A stretch of 23,343 bases of DNA from assembly GCF_937920985.1 (NCBI RefSeq), contig NZ_CALDXR010000008.1:1-23343 (forward strand), read 5' to 3'. The notes beneath the pieces are model-generated. The model was not told the origin of the DNA. It searched no databases and saw only the letters and a program-made list of their open reading frames with translations. Within the stretch, counting starts at the first letter, position 1. Each line of letters opens with the position of its first letter. A program made the translations under genes and the position numbers. This stretch comes from an uncultured Phascolarctobacterium sp. (GTDB lineage Bacteria; Bacillota; Negativicutes; Acidaminococcales; Acidaminococcaceae). This document shows positions 8,182 to 17,000 of this stretch, in pieces.

Positions 8182-8210
8182 TTTACACTTAAAGCATATA
8201 CCTCAGGCAA
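8182..8210 (-). promoter_or_regulatory. Weak candidate promoter for the 8110-to-72 gene cluster
   Basis: On the minus strand TTGCCT (8205-8210) and TGTAAA (8182-8187) are separated by 17 bases, each matching the sigma-70 consensus at four of six positions. A perfect TATAAT occurs a little further on at 8170-8175, but it has no recognisable -35 box at the right distance. The surrounding 8110-8260 stretch is AT-rich, as expected of a promoter. I support a promoter in this interval, not this exact pair. Confidence 0.35.
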
Positions 8211-8261
8211 TAAAAATCAGTGCAAAAATGTGAATTTTACCTGCATCAGACAGCTTTCCTG

Positions 8262-8311
8262 CAAAAGCAAAACACCGCTTCGCCGGCTTACGCCATTGAA
8301 GCGGTTTTTTT
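8262..8311 (-). terminator. Hairpin terminator after proA, probably bidirectional
   Basis: ACCGCTTC (8274-8281) pairs perfectly with GAAGCGGT (8298-8305). Read on the minus strand, the stem is followed by a T-rich tract (GTTTTGCTTTTGC), fitting the end of the proB-proA transcript. On the plus strand it is followed by seven T, so it would also stop transcription from the left. It separates proBA from the membrane-protein/mre cluster. The whole 8111-8428 gap holds only this, the hairpin at 8334-8370 and the weak promoter. No open reading frame in it is convincing. Confidence 0.7.
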
Positions 8312-8333
8312 AGTAAGTATTATGCTTTAGTGA

Positions 8334-8370
8334 AATTCAGCGGCTGACATTGCGTCAGCCCCTGGTAATT
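8334..8370. other. Intergenic hairpin downstream of proA
   Basis: GGCTGAC (8342-8348) pairs perfectly with GTCAGCC (8354-8360) around a five-base loop. The stem extends, after one mismatch, through CAG/CTG to AATT arms. No T-run follows on either strand. It may help protect the 3' end of the proA message or strengthen the terminator next to it. The function is inferred only from position. Confidence 0.45.
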
Positions 8371-8428
8371 AAAACCATTACTGAAGTTTTTCATCGCTAA
8401 CAATTCAGCAACTTAAGTACATGAGAGC

Positions 8429-9685
8429 CTATTTGCGCACCTGACCATTACCGTTAATCAGGTACTTTGTACTCGTAAGCTCCGGCAGCGCCATCGGTCC
8501 GCGGGCATGCAGCTTTTGTGTGCTGATGCCGATTTCAGCACCGAAGCCGAATTCGTTGCCGTCGGTAAAACGGGTAGAAGCATTGACGTAAACAGCAGCA
8601 GCATCCACGGTATATTGGAAAAGCTGTGCCGCCTGATAATTATTCGTAACAATACATTCGCTGTGGCCGGTGCCGTATTTGGCAATATGTGCCATAGCTT
8701 CCTCAATGCTGTCCACAATCTTTACAGAAAGACGCAAATCGCCATATTCCGTAGACCAGTCCTCTTCCGTCGCCGCATGCACCTGACCGCTGTACTCCTG
8801 CACAGCCTCATCACCGCGTATTTCTACAGCGGAGGAATTATACATCATCAGCATCATAGGCAAGAATTTATCCGCAATATCCTTATGCACCAGCAGTGTT
8901 TCCATTGCATTGCATACGGAAGGACGCTGCACCTTGGCATTGAAAGCAATTTTCATAGCCATCTCCACGTCGGCATCCTTGTCAACATAGGTATGGCATA
9001 CGCCCGCACCTGTTTCGATAACCGGCACGCTGGCATTACGCACCACCGCCTGAATCAGCCCAGCACCGCCGCGAGGAATAACCACGTCGACAAGGCCATT
9101 CATATGGATTAAATCCTGCACAGCCTGTCTGTCACTGGTATCAATAAACTGAATAGAGCCCGCAGGAATGCCTGCACCCTCCGCAGCCTGCGCCAAAATC
9201 GCAGCAACAGTTTTGTTAGACTCCATTGCCTCGCTGCCGCCCTTGAGGATAACAGCGTTACCTGATTTCAAACACAGGCCTGCGGCATCCGCCGTAACGT
9301 TGGGACGTGCCTCGTAAATAATACCGATAACACCCAAAGGAACGCGAATTTTGGTAATATGCAGACCATTGGGCAAGGTTTTGCCGTCAATTACATTGCC
9401 CACAGGGTCAGCCAGGCCTGCTACCTGACGCAGGCCGTCAGCCATACCGCTGATGCGCTCGGCAGTCAGCTTCAGACGGTCCAGCATTGAGCTTTTCATG
9501 CCCTTGGCTGCAGCAGCAGTCATATCACGCTCATTCGCAGCTAAAATTTCAGACTGTTGTGCCTCAAGCGCAGCAGCCATCGCCAAAAGTGCCGCATTCT
9601 TAACTGCGGTAGAAGTAACGGCAAGCTTTGCTGCAGCCTGCTTCGCAGCCTGAGCCTTAGCCTGAACCAATTCATACGTTGCCAT
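8429..9685 (-). CDS. proA: Gamma-glutamyl phosphate reductase
   Basis: ProA reduces gamma-glutamyl phosphate with NADPH to glutamate-5-semialdehyde, the second step of proline synthesis, in the cytoplasm. The product of about 418 residues belongs to the aldehyde dehydrogenase superfamily. The motif VQRPSVCNAMETLLV holds the catalytic Cys (about 258). PLGVIGIIYEARPNVT (about 116-131) and KSGNAVILKGG (about 140-150) are ProA signatures of the nucleotide-binding domain. I prefer the ATG at 9685, with AGGG eight bases upstream; the GTG three codons earlier at 9694 is possible. It starts 15 bases after proB ends, and the two form an operon. Confidence 0.96.
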   Translation of the reverse strand: MATYELVQAKAQAAKQAAAKLAVTSTAVKNAALLAMAAALEAQQSEILAANERDMTAAAAKGMKSSMLDRLKLTAERISGMADGLRQVAGLADPVGNVIDGKTLPNGLHITKIRVPLGVIGIIYEARPNVTADAAGLCLKSGNAVILKGGSEAMESNKTVAAILAQAAEGAGIPAGSIQFIDTSDRQAVQDLIHMNGLVDVVIPRGGAGLIQAVVRNASVPVIETGAGVCHTYVDKDADVEMAMKIAFNAKVQRPSVCNAMETLLVHKDIADKFLPMMLMMYNSSAVEIRGDEAVQEYSGQVHAATEEDWSTEYGDLRLSVKIVDSIEEAMAHIAKYGTGHSECIVTNNYQAAQLFQYTVDAAAVYVNASTRFTDGNEFGFGAEIGISTQKLHARGPMALPELTSTKYLINGNGQVRK

Positions 9686-9700
9686 AATCCTCACCCTGCC

Positions 9701-10840
9701 TTATAAAATAACCAGGTCATCGCGGTGGATAACCTCATCAAAATTTTTATGTCCTAGAATATTTGCAATCTCGCCAGAATTGCAGCCCTTAATCTGCTCC
9801 AGCTCGGCAGAAGAATAATGCACTAAGCCACGCGCCAACTCGTGCGCATCCTTATCGATAACGCTCACTGTGCTGCCCGGCAAAAATTCACCCTGCACGG
9901 CAAACACGCCTGCCGGCAGAATGCTGCAGCCGCCAGCCTTGCGAATAGCCTTAGCGCAACCATCATCCACAACAATACTGCCGGCGATTTTGGCACCAAA
10001 GGCCAGCCAGCGCTTGCGGAACTGCAAACGGTTTTCACGGCTCACGAACAAGGTTCCCAGCTCTTCACCCTGCAGCACACGGGTAATGGCATTCTTCTCG
10101 GTACCGCTGGCAATTACCAGATGAATACCGCTGCTTGTCGCAGCCTTGGCAGCCTGAATCTTAGTCGCCATACCGCCTGTACCACGGGAAGAGCCGACAC
10201 CGCCGGCACTTGCCTCAATCTCCGGAGTGATTTCCGCAACCTCTGGCACAATAACAGCATCGGGATGCGTTTGCGGATTAGCGGTATACAGTCCGTCAAC
10301 ATCGGAAAGGATGATAACAAGGTCAGCATCCACAATGCCTGCAACAAGAGCAGACATATTATCGTTATCGCCGATTTTCAGCTCATCGAGCGCCACAACA
10401 TCATTTTCGTTGACGATAGGGATAACACGCTGACGCATCAGCTCCATAAAGGTGTTACGCGTATTGGTGTAACGATGGCGGTCAATGGCCTCTGTTTTGG
10501 TAATCAGCACCTGCGCCACGATCTGACCGTAATCGGCAAAGAATTTTTCGTAGGTGTGCATCAGAACGCCCTGACCTACAGCAGCAGCGGCCTGCTTGCC
10601 GGGAATAGTTTTGGGTTTTCCGGGCAAGCCCATGCGGTCCACGCCAACAGCCACGGCACCGCTGGTTACCAGAATCATTTCCTTGCCCTGATTCTGTAAA
10701 TCGCTGATTTCGCGCGCTAAGCGGTCAATCTGACTGAAATTGCGCTTGCCGTTGGCATAGGTAATCGTACTCGTACCAACCTTAATGACAATACGCTTAG
10801 CCTTTTTTAAAGCCTCACGGCTTGCTTCATTGTTTAACAT
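9701..10840 (-). CDS. proB: Glutamate 5-kinase with C-terminal PUA domain
   Basis: ProB phosphorylates glutamate on its gamma-carboxyl, the committed and normally proline-inhibited step of proline synthesis. The 379-residue protein has an amino-acid-kinase domain (about 10-265), with IVIKVGTSTI (about 17-26), VTSGAVAVG (58-66) and NENDVVA (about 142-148). A PUA domain (about 285-370) follows, in which AGSIVVDDGCAKAIRKAGGC is characteristic. The length matches the two-domain form. The ATG has AGGTG seven bases upstream. No clear promoter was found between it and obgE, so it is probably co-transcribed with obgE through the inverted repeat at 10906-11005. Confidence 0.96.
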   Translation of the reverse strand: MLNNEASREALKKAKRIVIKVGTSTITYANGKRNFSQIDRLAREISDLQNQGKEMILVTSGAVAVGVDRMGLPGKPKTIPGKQAAAAVGQGVLMHTYEKFFADYGQIVAQVLITKTEAIDRHRYTNTRNTFMELMRQRVIPIVNENDVVALDELKIGDNDNMSALVAGIVDADLVIILSDVDGLYTANPQTHPDAVIVPEVAEITPEIEASAGGVGSSRGTGGMATKIQAAKAATSSGIHLVIASGTEKNAITRVLQGEELGTLFVSRENRLQFRKRWLAFGAKIAGSIVVDDGCAKAIRKAGGCSILPAGVFAVQGEFLPGSTVSVIDKDAHELARGLVHYSSAELEQIKGCNSGEIANILGHKNFDEVIHRDDLVIL

Positions 10841-10905
10841 TTCCCCTCACCTGCAGTTCTAGTTTTTTATTTTGTGCGTTAGCCGCAATATATCCCTTTC
10901 ACCAA

Positions 10906-11005
10906 GGGCGCAGAGAATGTGTCGGATGCTAAATGAAATTGACGACGGCGTACTCCTCGTACGTCGAGGAAATTTCATGACGCAGACGATACGTTATATG
11001 CGTCC
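10906..11005. repeat. Long imperfect inverted repeat between obgE and proB
   Basis: Bases 10906-10940 match the reverse complement of 10971-11005 at 25 of 35 positions, and several mismatches would form G-U pairs in RNA. The best arm is ATGAAATT (10933-10940) against AATTTCAT (10971-10978). Inside, CGAC and GTAC pair with GTAC and GTCG around TCCTC, with a small bulge. The element starts immediately after the obgE stop codon. A small separate hairpin (CCCTT 10894-10898, AAGGG 10904-10908) adjoins it. The compact palindrome, and the core shared with bases 1-12, suggest a dispersed repeat of the REP or MITE kind. It encodes no protein. Confidence 0.7.
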
Positions 11006-12274
11006 TTAATCCTTGTAGTCGAAAACCATATCCCTAATACGCACACTCTGACCTTCCTGTACGCCTCTCTCCTTCAGCGCCTCGTCAATACCAAGACGTT
11101 TCCAGATCAGCTGGAAGCGGTAAAGTGCTTCGTCATTATCAAAGTTGGTCATAGCAACAAGACGCTCGATATTCTTGCCGCGAACCTCCCAGTCGGTATC
11201 GTTGCCGACAACAATTTCATAGCTATCCGGATCAATCTCGTCGAAGCGTGCCAGGTCTTCCTCATCCTCTTCCGGAACATACTGCAGCAGCAGGTCGTAA
11301 GCCTTAAACATCAGCTCACGCAGGCCTTCGCCGGTAGCAGCACTTGCCTTGCAGATTTCGTACCCCTTAGCTTCAACGTATTCCTTCAAGCGCTCAAAGT
11401 TTTCCTGCGCTTCCGGCAGGTCCATTTTATTGGCAACAACGAGTTGCTTACGGCGTGCCAGACGCTCGCTGTATTCTGCCAGCTCTGTATTGATTTTGTC
11501 AAAGTCCTCAATCGGATCACGGCCGTCAACGCCTGCCACGTCAACAATATGCAGCAGTACCTTAGTACGCTCTACATGACGCAGGAAGTCATGGCCAAGG
11601 CCTACACCCTCATGTGCACCTTCAATCAGACCAGGGATATCCGCCAGTACAAAGCTGCGCTCCTCATCCAAACGTACTACGCCCAAAACCGGGGACAGGG
11701 TTGTAAAATGGTAGGCAGCAATTTCGGGGCGGGCAGCACTCACCTGCGCGATAATGCTGGACTTGCCTACGCTGGGGTAGCCTACCAAGCCAACGTCAGC
11801 CAACAGCTTCAGCTCCAGCTTCAGCCAACGGTTTTCACCGGGCTCGCCCTTTTCCGCAAAGGTCGGAGCACGATTGGTGCTGGTAACATAGCAGGCATTG
11901 CCCTTACCGCCACGACCGCCCTTAGCAGCCACATAGGTCTGTCCATCCTCAACCAGGTCAGCCATCACAGCGCCGGTAGCATCGTCGCGTACCAAGGTGC
12001 CCATCGGCACCTTAACAAATACGGTATCAGCGCGCATGCCAGTGCAGTTTTTAGTACCGCCCTGACCGCCGCGCTTAGCAACATATTTTCTCTTGTAACG
12101 GAAATCAATCAGTGTATTGAGATTTTTGTCCGCAATCAGGACAACATCACCGCCGCGACCGCCGTTACCACCGTTCGGGCCACCCTTTTCTACAAATTTT
12201 TCTCTGCGGAAGCTGCTCATGCCGTCGCCGCCATCGCCTGCTTCTACATAAATTCTCGCTCTGTCAATAAACAT
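11006..12274 (-). CDS. obgE: Obg GTPase, ribosome assembly and stress
   Basis: Obg is an essential GTPase that binds the 50S subunit, acts in late ribosome assembly and links growth to (p)ppGpp. The 422-residue product has the three expected parts. The glycine-rich Obg fold (1-158) includes GGPNGGNGGRGGDVV. The G domain has the P-loop GYPSVGKSS (165-173), DIPG (212-215) followed by LIEGAHEGVGLGHDF, and NKMD (282-285). The C-terminal OCT domain (about 345-422) of the Firmicutes type ends in GQSVRIRDMVFDY. The ATG has AGGAG eight bases upstream. Its neighbours proB-proA are a frequent arrangement in Firmicutes. The rplU-rpmA genes often found upstream of obgE are absent here. Confidence 0.97.
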   Translation of the reverse strand: MFIDRARIYVEAGDGGDGMSSFRREKFVEKGGPNGGNGGRGGDVVLIADKNLNTLIDFRYKRKYVAKRGGQGGTKNCTGMRADTVFVKVPMGTLVRDDATGAVMADLVEDGQTYVAAKGGRGGKGNACYVTSTNRAPTFAEKGEPGENRWLKLELKLLADVGLVGYPSVGKSSIIAQVSAARPEIAAYHFTTLSPVLGVVRLDEERSFVLADIPGLIEGAHEGVGLGHDFLRHVERTKVLLHIVDVAGVDGRDPIEDFDKINTELAEYSERLARRKQLVVANKMDLPEAQENFERLKEYVEAKGYEICKASAATGEGLRELMFKAYDLLLQYVPEEDEEDLARFDEIDPDSYEIVVGNDTDWEVRGKNIERLVAMTNFDNDEALYRFQLIWKRLGIDEALKERGVQEGQSVRIRDMVFDYKD

Positions 12275-12326
12275 TTTGTTTTCTCCTATATCGTAAATTT
12301 AGCTATTGCTAGGTATATTTATCTAT

Positions 12327-12356
12327 ATTATAGCTTATCTTGCAGGGAAAGTGCAA
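12327..12356 (-). promoter_or_regulatory. Promoter for obgE-proB-proA
   Basis: On the minus strand TTGCAC (12351-12356) and a perfect TATAAT (12327-12332) are 18 bases apart. That places the transcription start about 45 bases before the obgE ATG. It is the best sigma-A type promoter upstream of this gene. It is far enough from the gltD terminator for the two units to be independent. Confidence 0.7.
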
Positions 12357-12437
12357 CGTGGTAACAATCAAATCCGCAGAAAAGCTTTGAGTTTGCGAAG
12401 ATTTCACTTCTGATTTATACGACGCAGATGGTGCATT

Positions 12438-12469
12438 GCTGTAGCCGTTACATATTTCAAGGCTACAGC
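12438..12469. other. Hairpin between the gltD terminator and obgE
   Basis: GCTGTAGCC (12438-12446) pairs perfectly with GGCTACAGC (12461-12469) around a 14-base loop. It lies directly downstream of the gltD terminator and has no T-run on either side. It may act as a second 3'-end barrier for the gltBD message. Nothing else recognisable lies between it and the obgE promoter. Confidence 0.4.
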
Positions 12470-12470
12470 T

Positions 12471-12523
12471 AATAAAAAATGTGCCTGCAGCTATTTTTTA
12501 TATACACAAAAGCTGCAAGCACA
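12471..12523 (-). terminator. Intrinsic terminator of gltB-gltD
   Basis: TGTGCCTGCAGCT (12480-12492) pairs with AGCTGCAAGCACA (12511-12523) with one wobble or mismatch, giving a 13-base stem with an 18-base loop. On the minus strand the stem is followed at once by TTTTTTATT (12479-12471). It lies about 30 bases after the gltD stop codon, so it ends the glutamate synthase operon. Confidence 0.85.
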
Positions 12524-12552
12524 TCTATAAAAGAAAAGGAGAACCGTATTGC

Positions 12553-14022
12553 TTATTTCTGCAAGAATTTATCAACCGCATGTGCAGCGCCACGCCCTTC
12601 AGCAATTGCCCACACCACCAGGCTCTGCCCGCGACGCGCGTCACCGGCTGCAAAAACACCGGGTACACTGGTCGCATAGCTGCTGTCATCAGCCGCTATG
12701 CTGCCGTTAGGTGCCTTCGCCAGCTTGAATTCCTCGAACAGCCGCTCTTCGCTGCCCACAAATCCCATGGCCAGTAGCACCAGCTGTGCAGGCACAACAT
12801 GTTCTGTACCGGGGATATCTGCCGGCACCATGCGTCCGTTTATCTGCTTCCATTCATTTTGACACAAGCGCAGACCGCTGACCTTACCGTCCTCACCTAG
12901 GAATTCCTTAGTTGTAATGCAGAATTCACGCGGGTCCTGCTTAAATTTATGGATAGCCTCCTCCTGACCGTAATCAGTTTTAAAAATACGCGGGAACTGC
13001 GGCCAGGGATTATCTGCTGTGCGGCTGTGCGGCAGACAGGGATTGATTTCCAGCTGACGCACGCTGCGGCAGCCCTGACGGATAACGGTTGCCATGCAAT
13101 CGTTTCCTGTATCACCGCCGCCGATGATAACAACATCCTTATCCTTGGCATCAATAGCAAGTCCGTCCTCCAGATTGCTGTTCAGCAGGCTCTTGGTTAC
13201 GCTTTCCAGATAATCCTTAGCGAAGTAAATACCTTCCAGCTCACGTCCGGCAACAGGCAAATCACGCGGCACTGTCGCACCAGTACACAGCACTACGGCA
13301 TCATATTCCTCCAGCAATGTGCTGGAAGCCAGCTTTACACCGATCTCGCTGTTTAAGACAAAGCTTACACCAGCGTCCTCCAGCAATTTGACGCGCCGCT
13401 CTACCAGCTTTTTATCCAGCTTCATATTAGGAACACCGTACATCAAAAGACCACCGGCACGGTCAGCACGCTCGTAAACCGTAACGCTGTGACCGGCCTT
13501 GTTCAGCTCATCAGCACAGGCAAGGCCTGCAGGTCCGCTGCCGATAACAGCAACCTTTTTGCCGCTGCGTTTAGCAGGCTTATTGGGTTTTACCAATCCA
13601 TGCTCAAAGGCGTTTTCAATGACATATTGCTCAATGTTGCGAATAGTAACAGGATTATTCACCAATCCTGCATTGCAGGCACCCTCGCAGGGAGCAGGGC
13701 AGACGTGAGATGTAAATTCCGGGAAATTATTGGTTTTATTCAGACGGGCATAGGCATAATCATCCATCCCGTGATAAACAAGATCATTAAATTCCGGCAT
13801 CAGATTGTGCAGCGGACAGCCTGAAACCATGTGGTTAATCATCACACCGCTATGGCAAAAGGGAACGCCGCAATCCATACAGCGCGCTGCCTGGCAGCGC
13901 AGTGCTTCCTTATGCGGCAGGCTGCTCGTCTTAATTTCCTGCCAATCCTTAATTCTTTCTTCGGGGGCACGCAAAGCAAGCTCCGCACGCTTGTAATCCA
14001 TAAATCCGGTCGGCTTACCCAT
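12553..14022 (-). CDS. gltD: Glutamate synthase small (beta) subunit
   Basis: GltD passes electrons from NADPH through FAD and iron-sulfur clusters to GltB, which makes glutamate from glutamine and 2-oxoglutarate. The 489 residues are normal. The N-terminal region holds the cysteine sets for two [4Fe-4S] clusters: Cys43, 48, 51, 56 and Cys69, 108, 112, 116. The FAD site GSGPAG is at 161-166 with the following GGLLMYGVP. The NADPH site IIGGGDTGND is at about 294-303. A third dinucleotide-fold element, GVFAAGDARRG, lies near the C terminus. The ATG overlaps the gltB stop as TAATG, with GAGGAGGTG eight bases upstream inside gltB, so translation is coupled. Related oxidoreductase subunits share this fold, but the gltB partner settles the call. 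Confidence 0.96.
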   Translation of the reverse strand: MGKPTGFMDYKRAELALRAPEERIKDWQEIKTSSLPHKEALRCQAARCMDCGVPFCHSGVMINHMVSGCPLHNLMPEFNDLVYHGMDDYAYARLNKTNNFPEFTSHVCPAPCEGACNAGLVNNPVTIRNIEQYVIENAFEHGLVKPNKPAKRSGKKVAVIGSGPAGLACADELNKAGHSVTVYERADRAGGLLMYGVPNMKLDKKLVERRVKLLEDAGVSFVLNSEIGVKLASSTLLEEYDAVVLCTGATVPRDLPVAGRELEGIYFAKDYLESVTKSLLNSNLEDGLAIDAKDKDVVIIGGGDTGNDCMATVIRQGCRSVRQLEINPCLPHSRTADNPWPQFPRIFKTDYGQEEAIHKFKQDPREFCITTKEFLGEDGKVSGLRLCQNEWKQINGRMVPADIPGTEHVVPAQLVLLAMGFVGSEERLFEEFKLAKAPNGSIAADDSSYATSVPGVFAAGDARRGQSLVVWAIAEGRGAAHAVDKFLQK

Positions 14023-17000
14023 TATGCCTTCACCTCCTCAAATACTTTCAGGGTGGCAGCGTCTGCGCTCATTCCCTGCTGCAGATACTCATTAAGCTTC
14101 TGCGTAACAAGCTTATATTCTTTAGGAATAACCTTGACAAATTTATCCTGATATTCATCCCAGTTATCCAAAATCTCTAAAGCCAGCTTACTGCCGGTAT
14201 ACTCTGCATGCTGCAGCAGCATCTTCTTTACCGTCAGGCTGTCGCCGATTTCTTCCAGCTTTTCCAACAGCACGATTTCTTTATTGCAGTAGGTAGCAAA
14301 ATCCCCCTGCATATCCAGAACATAGGCCGTACCACCGCTCATGCCGGCAGCAAAATTGCGTCCTGTACGTCCCAAAATAACTACCGTGCCGCCTGTCATA
14401 TATTCACAGCCATGGTCACCAACACCTTCAACAACAGCGTTCACGCCACTGTTACGGATGCAGAAGCGTTCACCGGCAGTACCGCTGATATACGCTTCGC
14501 CGCTCGTTGCACCATAAAAGGCAACGTTGCCGATAATAACATTTTCATGCGGATTAAAACGTGCATCGCTGTCAGGATAGATAATCAGCTTGCCGCCGGA
14601 AAGTCCTTTACCTACATGGTCGTTGGCATCGCCCTCCAGCTCCAGTGTAACGCCCTTAGGCAGAAAGGCACCAAAGCTTTGGCCGGCACTGCCCTTGAAG
14701 TGCAGGTTGATGGTGTCGGCAGGCAGTCCCTCGGCGCCGTAGCGGCGGGTAATTTCACTGCCCAAAATCGTGCCGACAACGCGGTCCGTATTCTTAATCG
14801 GCAGCGTAATCGCAACAGGCTTTTTCGTTTTAAGATTACTGCGGCAGATATCCAGCAGCTCACGCATATCAAGCGATTTTTCCAGATGGTGGTTCTGCTT
14901 TTTGGTGCAAACCTGGCTGGCACCCGGCTCAATCTCCGGTTTATACAGCAGCGGCGCCAAATCCAGATTCTTGTTCTTCCAGTTGCGCTCCTCTGCCGGC
15001 TTAGGCAGCAGTACCTCGGTACGGCCGACCATCTCGTCGATAGTACGGAAGCCAAGCATCGCCATATACTCACGAACCTCCTGCGCAATAAAGTGCATGA
15101 AGTTGACAACATATTCCGGCTTGCCGTGGAAATTCTTGCGCAGCTCCGGATCCTGTGTTGCCACACCCATCGGGCAGGTATTAAGATTACATACACGCAT
15201 CATAATACAGCCGATAGCTACCAACGGTGCTGTTGCAAAGCCGAATTCCTCCGCACCCAGCAGAGCGGCGATAATAACATCGCGTCCTGTCATCAGCTTG
15301 CCGTCTGTTTCCAGTGTTACACGGTCACGCAGATTATTCAGCAGCAGCGTCTGGTGCGTTTCCATAAGTCCCAGCTCCCACGGCAATCCGGCATGGTTGA
15401 TGGAAGTACGCGGAGAAGCACCGGTACCGCCGTCATAACCGCTGATAAGCACAACATCGGCACAGGCCTTAACTACACCGGCAGCAATCGTACCGACACC
15501 AACCTCGCTTACCAGCTTGACGCTGATGCGGGCACGGGGATTAGCATTCTTCAGGTCGTGAATCAGCTCGGCCAAATCTTCAATCGAATAAATATCATGA
15601 TGAGGCGGAGGAGAAATCAGACCAATGCCTGCCGTTGTACCGCGGCATTCGGCAATCCAGGGATAAACCTTGCCGCCCGGCAACTGTCCGCCTTCACCTG
15701 GTTTAGCACCCTGCGCAATTTTAATCTGGATTTCATCCGCATTGACAAGGTAATTGCTGGTTACGCCAAAACGGCCGCTGGCAACCTGCTTAATTGCGCT
15801 GCGCTTGCTGTCACCATTAGGCAGCGGCGCAAAACGATTGGGATTCTCGCCGCCTTCGCCGGTATTGCTCTTACCGCCGATACGGTTCATGGCAATCGCC
15901 AGGCATTCATGTGCCTCCTGGCTCAAAGAGCCGTAGCTCATAGCACCGGTCTTAAAACGATGACAAATGCTTTCTACAGATTCTACCTCGTCAATATTTA
16001 CCGGCAGACGCTGCGGTGTAAAGGTCAGCATACTGCGCAGATTCTGGTTGGCAAAGGCACTGCTGCGCAACTGCTTGCTAAACTCCTTGAAGAGCTTATA
16101 ATCACCTGTCTTGCAGGCCTGCTGCAGCTTGACAATCGTTTCCGGATTAAGCATATGCTGCTCGCCGCCGTTACGCCATTGATAATGAGAGCCTGATTCA
16201 TAGCTGAAAAGGTCAATATTTTGCTCGGCAAACGCAGGCTCATGACGCATAGCAACCTCTCTGGCAATCTCATCCAGTCCGATGCCTTCAAGACGCGACG
16301 GAGTTCCTGTGAAATATTCTTCAATAACGGCGCTGCTGATACCGATAGCTTCAAAAATCTGTGCACCGCGATAAGACTGTACAGTAGAAATACCCATCTT
16401 CGACAGGATTTTGGCAATACCGTGAGTGCAGACGCTAATATAATTTTCAGCAGCCTTTTCAAAGCTGATATCCAGCATTCCGTCAGCACTCATATGCTCA
16501 AGGCTTTCAAAAACAAGATACGGATTGATACCGCTGACGCCATAGCCTAAAAGCAACGCCATATGATGTACCTCACGCGGCTCAGCGGATTCTATAATAA
16601 TAGACGCGCGCAGACGCGTACCGTTTTTAATCAGATGATGATGCAGACCTGCACCTGCTAGTAAAGCAGGAACCGCTGCCATATCTTTAGTAATGCCGCG
16701 GTCAGACAAGATTAAAATGCACTTGCCTTCCGCAATGTTTTTATCTGCAGCGGCAAAGATTGCATCCAATGCCTGCTTTAAGCCGGCACCGCCGTCAGCA
16801 ACCTTGTAAAGCATAGGAATTGTTGCTGATTCGAAATTAGGAATGTTCTTCAGCTTAGCAAGCTCAATATTGCTTAATACCGGAGATTCCGCAGAAATCT
16901 GGTGGCAGCTTTCCGGCTGCGGGTCAATCAGATTCAGCTCAGGACCGATACCGCTGGTAGTATCCGTAAAAACCTCCTCACGGATAGCATCGATAGGAGG

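Noticed and set aside
12403..12435. Weak likeness (GACGCAGA near TTTCA) to the inverted repeat at 10906-11005
   Set aside because: Only a short word is shared and the palindromic arms are missing, so it is not supported as a copy or remnant.
14208..16196. 662-residue open frame on the plus strand opposite gltB
   Set aside because: It lies wholly antisense to an unmistakable gltB, has low-complexity composition, no recognisable motif and no ribosome binding site. It is a by-product of the codon usage of gltB.
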